This document shows, one piece after another, positions 44,485-55,615 of a DNA stretch of 64,000 nt (position 1 is the stretch's first letter; each line of letters begins with the position of its first letter). The notes beneath the pieces were generated by a model, which was not told the origin of the DNA, ran no database searches, and saw only the letters and a program-made list of their open reading frames with translations. The stretch covers positions 310,001 through 374,000 of the forward strand of contig LODT01000020.1 in NCBI GenBank assembly GCA_001606155.1, read 5' to 3'. The DNA is from Tieghemostelium lacteum (Eukaryota; Evosea; Eumycetozoa; Dictyosteliales; Raperosteliaceae). The position numbers and the translations under genes were made by a program.

Positions 44485-45882
44485 TTATTGATTTTTCTTT
44501 TTTAGAGAATATTTCTTGTGACGTGGTTTGGTATCTATTTCTTCATCTGGTTGATGGTCTAGTTGTTCTTGTAGACTGGAATCAAGCTCATAGAGATCAT
44601 CAAAATCTTTACCTTCATCTTCCCCTTCATTTTCCTCTACTTGATTTCTTTTATAGATTGAATCTTTGTTAGCTAAAGATTCCAATGCAGATTGAATAGA
44701 ACCACCAAACTCGGTTAGAATAGGTTGACCGTGGGTATCTGTAATCACCTGTTCAGTTATTATCTGATTATCCAGTAACTGTTGATCAGTTTCTAAATTA
44801 AAAGTTTTCTTTAAATAGTTGATATAGTCTTGAAGTATATCAATGTTAAGTCTCTTTTTAGGAGCAACTTTGAATCTCCATGTATGCCATTGAGATTCCT
44901 CTGGTTGACCCAGAATAGATGTAACCAATTTATAACATGATTTCTTGTATTTGTATAACAAAAAGGTACCTTCATTCATTTTCAAATCTCTATTTTCTAA
45001 AGTGTACCATTTATCATAGTCTGTCACTTGAAAACCTAGTTTAGAAGCTAACCAAGTCATATAGAACTGTTCGTTAACTCGTCTTTCGAAATAAGCTTTG
45101 ATTGTAATGTTACTTAGTTTTTCAAATAACCAAGGTTTCCAAGGGTACTGAGGGTAAAGAGCAGACAATGCCTCATAGACCCCACCGTAGGTATCCAAGA
45201 AATAGGACCCGTAGTTCTCTCTAAAATTTCTCTGGCTTAGATAATGCCATTCCTCTTTTTCCTCACCTTTTTTCAAAACCTTAACTAACCACTCTATATA
45301 TTGATGTTGGTTATCTCTATTGAACCAAAATGATTTTTGAACTGTTGGGAATTTCCACAGTTTCCAATTCTCTTGAGGAAAATGAGAGACTATAGCCCGA
45401 ATATGGTCACCTCCATATTCATCTAAAACCTTTTGTCCATAGTGACTGATGAAATCCTTTCTTTTTACTTTATACCAATCTGAAGGCATTTTAATCTTTA
45501 GTTTATGTGCAAGGTATTTATAGTATTGGTCATAGTTATCATCGCTCTTTAGAGTTTCAGTTGGGTTGTTGATTAATTGTTTTTCAAATTGTTCAATTTG
45601 TTGTATAACTTCTTTTTGTTTGGAATATTTTGGTACTGGGAATACAGGCATAGGTAACCCACTTGGTAACAAACTACCACTATCAATAGCTCCATTATTT
45701 TTTAAAAATGATTTGGTAGTATCGTTCTTATTAATGTAATCGTATCTATTTAAAATTGATTTTGCTCGTTTTTCTTTTGATGGGTAGTGACCTTGCTTCG
45801 GTTTACTGTTCTTTACATAGAATCTTGTAGCTATCGATATATTAAATGTAGTTTTTGAAAATATCTTATTTAAACTAATCAT
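44485..45882 (-). CDS. Predicted mitochondrial protein with tandem Trp-rich repeats
   Basis: A single exon gives 465 aa. The N-terminus (MISLNKIFSKTTFNISIATR) is basic, hydroxylated and free of acid, a likely mitochondrial presequence. Three repeats of ~65-75 residues follow: DWYKVKRKDFISHYGQKVLD with ENWKLWKF; EWHYLSQRNFRENYGSYFLD with YPWKPWLF; and KWYTLENRDLKMNEGTFLLY with SQWHTWRF. The consensus is W-[YH]-x-[VL]-x2-[RK]-[DN]-[FL] ... G-x3-L-x2-Y ... P-x3-[NSP]-W-x-x-W-x-F. Similar repeats occur in proteins of fungi and algae, to my recollection, without a settled function. The C-terminal ~60 residues are acidic then basic. Confidence 0.7.
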   Translation of the reverse strand: MISLNKIFSKTTFNISIATRFYVKNSKPKQGHYPSKEKRAKSILNRYDYINKNDTTKSFLKNNGAIDSGSLLPSGLPMPVFPVPKYSKQKEVIQQIEQFEKQLINNPTETLKSDDNYDQYYKYLAHKLKIKMPSDWYKVKRKDFISHYGQKVLDEYGGDHIRAIVSHFPQENWKLWKFPTVQKSFWFNRDNQHQYIEWLVKVLKKGEEKEEWHYLSQRNFRENYGSYFLDTYGGVYEALSALYPQYPWKPWLFEKLSNITIKAYFERRVNEQFYMTWLASKLGFQVTDYDKWYTLENRDLKMNEGTFLLYKYKKSCYKLVTSILGQPEESQWHTWRFKVAPKKRLNIDILQDYINYLKKTFNLETDQQLLDNQIITEQVITDTHGQPILTEFGGSIQSALESLANKDSIYKRNQVEENEGEDEGKDFDDLYELDSSLQEQLDHQPDEEIDTKPRHKKYSLKKKNQ

Positions 45883-45998
45883 GCTCGCGATTTTGTAAAA
45901 GAGACAATGAATTAGTTTTTCAATTTTTTTTTATTTGAAATTACATCCCTCAACTTTCAAGTGTCAAAACCAAAAGTGAAAGTGGGAATCACTAAGCA

Positions 45999-47794
45999 AT
46001 GATTCAATTGTCATCACCAATTGCAAGTCATTTCAGATATAAAGAGGGGAATGAAGTAACATCAACCTTATTCATTTCATTTATCGTTGTCTTTTTGGTC
46101 ATGGTCATTGTATCTATTTTAAATTACATGAAATCAAGATACAGATCAAAATCACAATCAAATGGAAATGTAAATATTGTTACTAATCCAACTAGTTGAT
46201 TTATGGATATTAATTATTATTAACTTTTATTTAGACAACACATGATTATAATCAGATATTAAGAAAATATATGGTAAAGAGTATTGAAAGACTATTCTTT
46301 TGTTTAGGTGTTTTATTGATGATATTCTATTTATCCGAAACTAGTGGACTATTAAAGAATGTTGAATGGTTAATTGATGAAAATCTCAGTAGTACCAAGA
46401 TCGATATTAGCAGTATAAACAAAGATTCATTCATAATCTATAGTTTAACATCTCAAAATGATGATCATATAAAGAATAATAATATCAGTATAAAAGATGT
46501 AACTGTCTCTGATATACAATCAACTCTGTCACCAGAAAACTTTGAAACTATCGATAAACCAATTATAAACTCTACATTAGACAATACAACTCTAGTAAAT
46601 TTAACATCTACAACAACAATCACAAATAGCACTATAATAACTAATATAACATCAATTAATACAACAACACCAATACCTATAAACTCTACAATAGAAAAGA
46701 ATACAACTAGTAGTATTAACAATACAACTAATGTTAACTCTACATTGGTGTATTCCTCTACTAAGACCAGTAAACCAACTACTACAACAGATGTAGCAGA
46801 AAATTCAAAGAATATAGTGGAACTACCGTTATCAATGTCAAAAAACAAAATAATTTCAGTAACTATTCAATTGGTATTGGTAGTGTTGATATTCTATTTA
46901 CAGATATTTATTGTAATGAAATATCAGAGATATCTAATATCCAGCCTATCATTACAATCTCAAAAAAGATTTACATTAATCAATAGGAAATATATTGACA
47001 TTTTAGATAACATCAAAAGACTCTTTAAAATAGACCAAAAGAAACTGTTGGCTTATCTACAAGATGAATTCAATTGTATGCTTATTGATAATCTAATGGA
47101 GGTACCTTGGATATTTGGTTCTGTAACCCTAGTTATCTCTTGGATAAGTGTAAGATTGTATCTAGAAAACACACAAATACATGCAATCGCTGGTAAATGG
47201 TCCATTGAGCATATCTTCTATCCAATTCATCTATTAGCATGGATTACTTTAATTAGTAGTATTGTTGTACTTTTATACTGTAACCTATATATAAGGTATA
47301 ATAATGTCGCACCAACTCAAACCATTAGTACAACCCAAAACAAAAGCAATAATAAGGATAAAGATAAAGACAATTCAGTAATAATTAATAATAACAATTC
47401 AACAACTCAAAAATTATCAAAAAAGAAAAAGAAACAACAAGTAGAGAATGAAAGAGAAATTGTTCAAAAGGAAACACCAGATGATCAATCAACTTCACAA
47501 AAATTAGTACTAAAAACAACACCCCATTTAAATATTCACTCATTTGATAGCTTTGGATTAATAACATTACTCAAAGTTGTAATGTTAGTTAACTCTGTTG
47601 TCATTATAACTTTATATAATCTGATGTCAACTTACCATGCCATAGGACTATTCTCATTAGTATATACTGTATCTCCAATAGTTATCAATATATTTATATT
47701 AAATCCTCTGATAATCATTGGCTTTCCTTTCTGTTCCATCATTAGTGGTGATATGAACGAACTGATGAATATCGATGTGACAAAATATGATTAA
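45999..47794 (+). CDS. Orphan multi-pass membrane protein (about seven TM segments)
   Basis: Exons 45999-46169 and 46235-47794 (GTAAAT donor, 65-nt intron, phase 0) join into 576 aa. Hydrophobic segments are LFISFIVVFLVMVIVSI, RLFFCLGVLLMIFYL, VTIQLVLVVLIFYLQIFIVM, WIFGSVTLVISWISVRLYL, HLLAWITLISSIVVLLYC, LLKVVMLVNSVVIITLYNLM and a C-terminal VSPIVINIFILNPLIIIGF. Between the second and third lies a ~120-residue Thr/Asn-rich loop full of N-glycosylation sequons, so probably lumenal or extracellular. A Lys/Asn-rich loop sits before the last two. I do not recognise a receptor or transporter family. An alternative is two separate genes, but the splice joins them cleanly. Confidence 0.62.
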
Positions 47795-48235
47795 GACAAC
47801 CAAAATGTAACTAAATAAAGAATAAAACCCCCTCAGCAATGATGCTAGAGGAACCATCAGTATAGACATTCGATATTAAAAAAAATTTTATTTTATTTGT
47901 CCCAAAAAAGTTATTCTTCAGTATATATGGTTTGTTAGCTACTTTTATGGTATGTATTCTTTTTAGGTTAAAAAATGTAATGGGATGTAAAATAATTGGA
48001 AGAGAAATTATTTTTTTTAATAATTAATTGAGGAAAGGAAATGGGGAAAAATAGAAGGTAGAGTTGGATGTTTGGTTGGGAGGGGGTGATTTACATGTTA
48101 TTTTGATTGTGAGAAAGTGAGGATAAATATGTTGGATATTATTATTAAAAATAAATATATAGATGTTTGACGTTGTTATTGAAATTTGAAAGTGTGTTTG
48201 TTTGTGTATATATTTGCATTATTTGTTCATTTGTT
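47795..48235. other. Convergent 3' spacer, orphan membrane gene and MADS gene
   Basis: 441 bp holding the 3' UTRs of two convergent genes. A GGGAGGGGGTG patch lies near 48079-48089. No gene seen. Confidence 0.5.
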
Positions 48236-49441
48236 TTAAATATCCTCTTTAATTATTTGTGGTGGGGTTGTATTATTATTTGAATTATTATTACTGGGTG
48301 TTGAAGTTGAAATCAAGTTTGGAGAATTAAGTTGTGAGCCAAATGATCTGCTAAATGGCTGTGGAGATGAATAGGCACTGCTATAAGGAGGTACCATACT
48401 ACCATTAACTAAATTACTATTATTTGCACTACTATTATTAGTGGCAGAAGAAAAAGGTGGGAAATTTGGTGATGAATTAGTTTGAGCTGGTATCAGATTG
48501 GTTAGTGGCTGTGCTTGTGGGTATTGACCAGTTGCCTGTTGTTGTTGTGTTGGTTGTTGAAGATTTCTATTATTAGGTGGTGGTAAATGTGGTTGTGATT
48601 GTTGACTATACAAATTGTTGTTACTATTATTTTGATAGTTGTTTTGGTATGTTGGAAGATCTGATAAATTAGCATTTGGAATTCCAGAAATAGATTGTGT
48701 AGGTTGTTGTTGGTACTTCAATTGCTCTGATGCCATATGTTGTTGTAATTGTTGTTGATATGTATTAGCTTGTTGCATTTGTTGTTGTTGTTGTTGTTGT
48801 AATTGTTGGACAGCTTGTTGTTGTACAGCTTGTTGTTGTTGAACATTTTGTTGTTGTTGCTGTTGTTGTTGTACTAGTTGTTGTTGTTGTTGTTGTTGTT
48901 GCTGTTGTTGTTGTTGCTGTTGAGTAGCTTGTTGTTGTTGATATCTATTTGATTTTGATTTATCAGCATCAATTTCTCTTGGCGTGCTGTTACTTGAAGA
49001 AGAGTCGTTCTTTTGTGGGGTATCGGGTGTATTTAAACAGGCTTGAATAAGGGTTTTTCCTTCCTGTTTAGTGATTAGAGGTTGTAGTTTTGGAGTGGCA
49101 AATGTATAAACATGACCAGTTTCGGAGGCGACTAACAATAGAACTTGAGTTCCAGTTAGGGTTGAGAGTTCATAGGCTTTCTTCATGATACCTGATTTTC
49201 TCTTACTGAAGGTAATGTGTCTTCTGGACTTGTCTCCAATAAACTCTATATTAATCTTTCTTCTACCAGCCTTCTTCTCCTTTCTCTCACTGTCTTCGTC
49301 TCCACCACTATTGTTCTGGTTTGGTGATGATGGTGTTGGTGGTGAATCGTTGGAGTTATTCATTTCATTATTAAACATGTCTTGTGTACCACCTTGCATT
49401 TGCATAATGGATGACATACCATTCATATTCATTGGATCCAT
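48236..49441 (-). CDS. SRF-type MADS-box transcription factor (srfA/srfB group)
   Basis: A single exon gives 401 aa. The MADS domain of SRF type lies at residues ~58-117: GRRKINIEFIGDKSRRHITF, SKRKSGIMKKAYELSTLTGT, QVLLLVASETGHVYTFATPK. The SAM-like extension (LQPLITKQEGKTLIQACLN) follows. The rest is Gln-rich (CAA/CAG repeats over ~48760-48940) and Asn/Pro-rich, as in other dictyostelid activators. SRF proteins bind CArG boxes; in Dictyostelium srfA acts in slug and spore differentiation. The long non-coding upstream region (1.9 kb) recalls srfA, which has several promoters, but I cannot separate srfA from srfB by sequence alone. Confidence 0.88.
   Translation of the reverse strand: MDPMNMNGMSSIMQMQGGTQDMFNNEMNNSNDSPPTPSSPNQNNSGGDEDSERKEKKAGRRKINIEFIGDKSRRHITFSKRKSGIMKKAYELSTLTGTQVLLLVASETGHVYTFATPKLQPLITKQEGKTLIQACLNTPDTPQKNDSSSSNSTPREIDADKSKSNRYQQQQATQQQQQQQQQQQQQQQLVQQQQQQQQNVQQQQAVQQQAVQQLQQQQQQQMQQANTYQQQLQQHMASEQLKYQQQPTQSISGIPNANLSDLPTYQNNYQNNSNNNLYSQQSQPHLPPPNNRNLQQPTQQQQATGQYPQAQPLTNLIPAQTNSSPNFPPFSSATNNSSANNSNLVNGSMVPPYSSAYSSPQPFSRSFGSQLNSPNLISTSTPSNNNSNNNTTPPQIIKEDI
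48760..48940. repeat. CAA/CAG trinucleotide repeat (Gln tract of the MADS factor)
   Basis: The plus strand shows TTG/CTG triplets, coding poly-Gln on the minus strand. The tract is interrupted by Val, Ala and Leu codons and is likely length-variable. Confidence 0.8.
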
Positions 49442-51325
49442 TTTTTCTATTGATTTGAAATCTTGTAGTTTTTACTAATTGATTTTGATAGTTGGAAATG
49501 TGTGTGTGTTTGTTTTTTTTTTTTTTTGTTTTAACTTTTGACTATTAAATTTAATCAAATTTGGAAGTTGAATTTTTGTTGTTTAAATCTTTTTGGCAGT
49601 TGGGTTGTGAAAAAAATATATATTGTACTAATAAATATATAAATTAAAAATAATTTTTAAAATTATTTAAATAATATATCTGTGAGTGTGATTTAGATAA
49701 AATTTGAAATGAATAGATTAGTCGACTGGTCTTGATCAAAATAGGATTAAAAAAAAAATTAAGAAAAAAAAAAGGAAAAAAAATAAAAAATTTCTAAAGT
49801 AGAAAAAAATTATAGGTGAGGTGAAGGTTATTTATCCAATTAGGGGTTTCATTGATTTTTTTAAATGTATCAACCAACTTTAGTTATAATTAAAATAAAT
49901 TAAATAAAAAAAATCAGATATTATGATCACAATTTTTAACCACACCCTCACATTTTTAACCACAAATGGGGTGTAATTTTGCTGAACAACAACAATTTCC
50001 AAATGAGAGTGTGTTTAAAGGTGTGTTACACTATAGTGGATTTTTAAAATAAATATCTGAATAAAGAAGGAAAACCTACATAGTAGAGCAGAGAGCACAC
50101 AAACAAGAGATAAATAGATAAAAATGATAATTTTCAATTAATTGAAAAATGTCGTGTGTTGAGAATTTAAGGATTATAAAAAAAATAGTCTATTTTTGAA
50201 ATATGCAAAAAAAAATTACAAAAAAAAACAAAAGGAATTTTTTTGGGGAAAGAAAAAGACATTTGTGTATTTCAACAACGGTATAAAAATCACTAATCAT
50301 CACACCACATCCCTCAATTAAAGGCAGTGATGATAAAAAATAATAGATAACAGATAGAACTCTTTTAAGTGTTTTAAAAATAAATATTTTTTTTTTATCT
50401 GTAAAAAAAAAGTGAAAAATAGACCGAAAAAGGAATTGGTCGATACCATATTAAGAGGGGTATGAAAAAAAAAAAAAATAGAGTTTTTGGAACAATTGAT
50501 TGTTCTAATCTCTAATCAAATGTAGAATCTAAATATATACAATTGAGAAACCAATGATTATGTTGTAATAGGATTTATGTTCCAAAGAGACAACCTATTT
50601 CATTTGTTTTCTCTTTTAAGGAATTATAATTTTGCAAAGGTAAAAAAACAAAAGAGAAAATAGGAGGTTTGGATATTGTTTTGGAAAAGGATGATAGAGT
50701 ATACAAATTTGATCATTAGAATGAATTTAGAATTATATAATTACCTTGTGAATACCAAACGGGGTTATTGATGTTTATAATATATCTAGAATAGAAAAAC
50801 TATAAAAATTATGAAAGGTGAAAATTTTAAAATGGAAAAAAAATTTAAAAAAAATACAAAAAGGACCTCAAATTAAAATACGTTATTTTTTTAGTTTATA
50901 AATAACTATTTGCACTGAATAATTAAAGGATAAAATTTAAAAATATTTATAAATTTTATAAAAAACAATTAAGGAAATTGATTATAAAAATATAGATTTT
51001 GAGTTTAAATAGTTCTAATATACTATAATTATTTTTTTTTGTTTTTTAGAGAATTTTAATTTTGTGGATGTGTTTATACAAACATAGATTAAAACAATTG
51101 TGTGCAAGAGGGAGAAGATATTCACAGAAATATTTAGAAATGCGTAATTTAAAACTTAGATATTTTTAAAATGAAAAAAAAAAAAATCACATTGAAAAGA
51201 TGTTGTATCACGAATGGAAAGCATTAGAATTTGTAAATTAGGAATAAGGATTTTTGTTTATATAAATTATATGTTTTGGGATTCAAAAAAGAAAATATTG
51301 TTGGTTAGTATACATTGGGGTTTCT
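49442..51325. other. Long non-coding region upstream of the SRF-type gene
   Basis: About 1.9 kb has no supportable coding sequence on either strand. It is extremely AT-rich with many A or T runs. GT/CA-rich G-box-like sites stand out at 49940-49947 (CCACACCC) and 49968-49974 (GGGGTGT), with further CA-rich patches near 50298-50310. The far end includes the 3' flank of the pterin dehydratase gene. Its size against typical spacers here (100-500 bp) suggests regulatory content for the MADS gene. I saw no tRNA or other RNA gene. Confidence 0.55.
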
Positions 51326-51742
51326 CTAGATACCAAATTGTTTAGCAAAACTATCCATTTTTTGACTGAGTTCAATATCATTGGTGGTCAGACCGTTGGC
51401 ATCGTGTGTTGAGAGTGTAACATCAACTTTATTGTAAACATTAAACCATTCTGGGTGGTGATCCATCTGTTTGTTTTTAAGTATAAAATATAATAATAAC
51501 AACAACAACAAGAAATTATCATTAATATATGTAATGTTATAATGTGATTGAATATCTCAGATAATGTATAATACCTTTTCAGCAACTATTGCAGTTCTAG
51601 TCATAAATGCAAATGCCTCATTAAAATCTTTAAAGATAAATACTCTGTGAATTGCATCTCTACCACCTTCAACCATCTTCCATTGTGGAATAGTTGGTAA
51701 TAATGTATTTCTTTCTTGTTCAGTTAATTTACTTCTAACCAT
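51326..51742 (-). CDS. pcbd: Pterin-4a-carbinolamine dehydratase (PCD/DCoH)
   Basis: The enzyme dehydrates 4a-hydroxytetrahydrobiopterin, recycling the cofactor of aromatic amino acid hydroxylases. Exons 51742-51575 and 51466-51326 (108-nt intron) give 102 aa (human 104). Conserved blocks are [50 protein letters not shown], then [20 protein letters not shown] and HDANGLT. The catalytic His-His-Pro-Glu-Trp motif and the later His are present. It is an intact, ordinary member of the family. Confidence 0.95.
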
Positions 51743-52007
51743 TTCTATGTTTTATCCAATCAAACTATTAAGTAGTGGTTGTGAACTTGAGTGTAAAATA
51801 AAAAAAAATTTTTTGAAAATTAATATGAGGAAATTTGGTTTGATGAAATAGCTAGAGAGTTTAAAGATATTTGAAATAAATTACATTATTTTGTTTTTTT
51901 GTTTATTGTTTATGTGTACTAATAATAAATTACTTTTTTTTTGAATTGTTTTTGGAGGTATGGCAATAGAAAAACAAGATTGGTTTGGAGGGGTGTGTGA
52001 GAATATT

Positions 52008-53123
52008 TTAATTCTGTTTAAAGAATTTACCAGTGATAGTACGTTTGACAACATTAACTGGTTCTGGTTTAGCACGGTTGAGTACTTGAATGAGGGATTC
52101 AACACGGTTTCTCATAGAGGTGTGCATGTAACCTTTGGCGCATTTAATGTGGTAGTGTAAATAATCTCTGAATGTTTGAATGAGATCAGCAGTTTCTTGT
52201 GGTTTCTTTAAGTGAGCTGGGAAAAGAACAAATGATACAAATCCATGGGCAGCACCAGTTCTGACACCTCTGACACCTTTCAATTCTAAGGGTGGGTCTT
52301 TTTGTGAGAATGTAATAGCTGGAGTATTATTAAGTGTCTTACGAGCATCTACAAAAGACTAAATATCAATCAATCAATATATTAATATCTCTAGTTCTAT
52401 TTTCTCTTTTTATAATCTAAACTCTCTTAATTCTATTGTCCTCTCCTCTTTCTCTACTTATCAACTTACTTGTAAAAAGATTTTAGATAAAATAATATCA
52501 TCAGCATCTTTAAAGTGAATATCAAATACTACAATAACATTATCACCTTGAGTTTTAATGTAAAAGGTTTCTTCGGAACGATAGTCAACTGAGATGATAT
52601 CAATAGTTTTTTTAGCTTCAATAGCTGAGAAGGCCATTAAAAATGGTGCAGAAACTAAATTTCTTTTGAATAAACTAATTGAAGTAGCCAATTCAGCTAA
52701 AATGTAATTTAAAGTAATGTTACATTAATACATATTACAATAATTAACAAATCAAGTAGATTTTTGGCTTTTTTTTTAAATTAAAAAAAATCAAGTTCAA
52801 ATACAAAACAAACAACACATACTTTTGTTACCATTGAAAGTGGCTGGAACGGCTAAAGTCATATCATAACCTGGTTCTGCAGATCCTTGGACCATAGCAC
52901 CATAAATTGTTTTAATGAGATTGGAACCACCGTGTTTCAAAAGATCTGCAGTAGCTTTGAAACTAATTGAAACCAATAATTTGGATTTGTCTTCATTGGT
53001 TTTGACATTGAATTTACAACCATCAAAATCAGCAAAAACAGTATCTACTTTTTTAGCTTGGTTTTCAAAAAAGGATAAAACCTCTTCATATAATATACGA
53101 TTTCCTGTCTCTAATAAAATCAT
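52008..53123 (-). CDS. arcB: Arp2/3 complex subunit 2 (p34-Arc/ARPC2)
   Basis: ARPC2 is a core structural subunit of the actin-nucleating Arp2/3 complex. Exons 53123-52823, 52696-52470 and 52358-52008 give 292 aa. Matches to human ARPC2 are MILLETGNRI, DTVFADFDGCKFNV, KLLVSISFKATADLLKHGG, YRSEETFYIKTQGDNVIVVF, FKDADDIILSKIFLQ, DPPLELKGV and the hallmark TFRDYLHYHIKCAKGYMHTS. It ends NVVKRTITGKFF (human KTITGKTF). The two introns are 126 and 111 nt, longer than the local norm. Upstream, 53124-53596 (473 bp) is AT-rich without a gene and includes a 23-bp poly-A run. Confidence 0.95.
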
Positions 53124-53596
53124 CTCTGTTCTTGTATTGTAAAATAAATATGATCAAAATCCAAAAAAAAAAAAAAAAAAAAAAATACTTAATTTTTTTT
53201 TTATTGAAAAAAAAGCCAAATGGGTTTTGGTTATTTGATTTAGAACTTCATTGTATATACCTACTTGATATATTTTTAATTAAACCCCACAATTTTTAAA
53301 AAAACCATGTAAACATATCAAATATATGGATACCTCCACCTCATTCTTTTAATTTTATATTAAATATAAAATCCAAGTATTTAAATAATTTTCAAATCAA
53401 GAAATTTGACAATATTTCAAGGATGAATTTAATAAATTAAATTTCTATAATTGAATAGAATCAACTAATCACTTGCAACCACACCACTCTTTGAAAACTA
53501 AGCTAATAAATTTTTTTTTAAATTTTTTATTTTTTGAGTACTCAAATTGTTTTTTACACTAATTTATAAATACAGAACACAATAAACGAAAAAACA

Positions 53597-54405
53597 ATGA
53601 ACCCACCATCATCATTAAATACCCTGGATGAACCAGTTTATCAAACCATTGTATGCAATCTACACACTGACAACATTGACTATATCCCTCTATTTCACAT
53701 CAAATTCTAACCATCACCACTCTCTAATATCAATATAGTTAAGAGATATAAAAACAGTTGGATTCAAACTGTATCACGTTATTTTACCTAGAGGAAAAGC
53801 AGTAGCAGCATTAAGAGATTGGGATTTATGGGGACCTTTAATTTTATGTTTAGTTATGGCAATGTAGGTCATATATACACATATCTATATACATGAAGAT
53901 TGAATGAGTATTAATACCTAATGATATAATATCATTTGAATATATTTATAGAATGTTGAGTACATCTGCACAGGATAAACAAAAAGCATTAGCATTTGCA
54001 ATAGTATTTGTAGTAATTTGGTGTGGATCAGCAATTGTAACAGTTAATGCACAATTACTAGGTGGAAATTTATCATTCTTTCAGTGTGTTTGTGTTTTAG
54101 GTTATTGTGTATTTCCACTGACTATTGCAACCATTGTTATTTTTGCAGTTGGTACCATTAAACCATTACATATCTTAATTAAATTACCAATTGTTGCTGG
54201 ATGTTGGTTTTGGTCTTCATTTGGTAAGTGTTAAGATAATATACAGTAAGTTTCTAGACTAATATTAATGTTAACATCACTCTTCCTCTCCACAGCATCC
54301 TATGGATTTTTAGCATCATCAGTACCAGATAAAAGAAGAATTTTAGCAGTTTACCCAGTTTTATTATTTTATTTAGTAATAGCTTGGTTGGTAGTTGTAC
54401 AATAA
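53597..54405 (+). CDS. yipf6: YIPF6-type Yip1-domain protein
   Basis: Yip1-domain family proteins are Golgi multi-pass membrane proteins that interact with Rab GTPases. Exons 53597-53650, 53739-53863, 53952-54223 and 54296-54405 give 186 aa. The diagnostic LRDWDLWGPLILCLVMA matches human YIPF6 nearly exactly. Then come FVVIWCGSAIVTVNAQLLGG, NLSFFQCVCVLGYCVFPLTI and RRILAVYPVLLFYLVIAWL. Five membrane helices are expected. The N-terminus is shorter than in the human protein (236 aa) and lacks its acidic start. Confidence 0.93.
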
Positions 54406-54613
54406 TTTAGTAACAATAATATAATAATAATAATAATAATAATATATAATTTAATAACAACAATATTAAAAGAGAAAAGTGATTACAAAAGTTGTATACC
54501 CACCCCCTTTACCATCCTAAATAAATTAAAAACAAAAAACAAACAAGAAACTTATTTGTATAAAGGAAACTACTACCAGTTGTATATAAGTAATATATTA
54601 AAGTTTATATTAT

Positions 54614-55615
54614 TTAGATCTTTGATAGTGAATAACAAACTATAGAACAATCATCGGACACTGAAATTAATTTTGTGGAATCTTGAGAAAATGAAAGTGA
54701 CCAAATCTGATCTGTGTGTCCTTGAAATGTGTGATCTAATTTCTTTTGTTTAATGTCCCATATGCATACCTTTTTGTCTGCACCTGAACTTGCAAGTCTT
54801 TTGCCATCTGGTGAGACAGCTATAGAAAGTATAAATGAGTTGTGACTTTGAAAAGATGATATATAAGGTTTACTAGACTGTGGATCATGCATTCTAATCT
54901 CACAGTCATCCGAACCAGTGAATATATATTGACTGTCCAATGAATAACATAATGCTCTAATAGGTTGTGAAACATGTGCTTGAATCTGATTTAGTTTTTT
55001 ACCACTCTCCAACTCGTAAACTGAAACCACTCCATCTGCACCTGAAATTGCAATCTGTTCTCCATTAGGACTCAATGCAAAATTCAAACAAGATTGTTTT
55101 GCATGATTCGACCCACTACTTGAACTATTTTGAAAATTTCTAAGTTTTTCACCAGTTTCCACAGACCACACACTAACATTTCCACTTTGTGACATGGATA
55201 TAACTTGGTTGCCTTTGGTGTTAAATGCTACTTTCCAGCACCCCAAAGCACCAGAATCAATGTCTTTATAAAGTGTGTTATCCCTGAGATTGAATAGTCT
55301 AATGTGACCACTCATATCACCAGTAACCAAATACTCTTGACCCAAGTTTATATCCAATGAGGTGACTCCTAGTGTATGTTTATCAAATGTAGATCTCTCC
55401 TGTAGAAATGTTGGTTGATTGATAGAACCATGCCATGTCTTAACCTGACTACTCATTCCACCTGTTGCTATAATATCACTAGAATATTTTACACACCAAA
55501 CTCCACTATCATGTGCATTCAATAGTTTCTTACTTATCTCATACTACTCCAATCAAATAAATTGTATTAATATTCAAAATTTCAAAATTCACCATTCATC
55601 ATTTCAATTTACCAT
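54614..55615 (-). CDS. wdr61: WD-repeat protein SKI8/WDR61
   Basis: SKI8/WDR61 serves both the SKI exosome-cofactor complex and, in many eukaryotes, the PAF1 transcription complex. Seven WD repeats fill the protein, for example HDSGVWCVKYSSDIIATGG, LGVTSLDINLGQEYLVTGD, PIRALCYSLDSQYIFTGSDD and GHTDQIWSLSFSQDSTKLIS. The frame reaches upstream of the first WD repeat only through an acceptor at 55544, giving YEISKKLLNAHDSGVW. The best upstream exon is a lone ATG (55615-55613) followed by GTAAAT, with a 69-nt intron. The result is 310 aa (human 305). A longer or different first exon cannot be excluded. Confidence 0.88.

Noticed and set aside
45999-46199. Independent 66-aa membrane microprotein
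   Set aside because: A GTAAAT donor inside it joins in frame to the downstream ORF through a 65-nt intron, so it is treated as exon 1.
49442-51325. tRNA, snRNA or transposon hidden in the long AT-rich spacer
   Set aside because: No cloverleaf, conserved box, coding remnant or terminal repeat could be seen.
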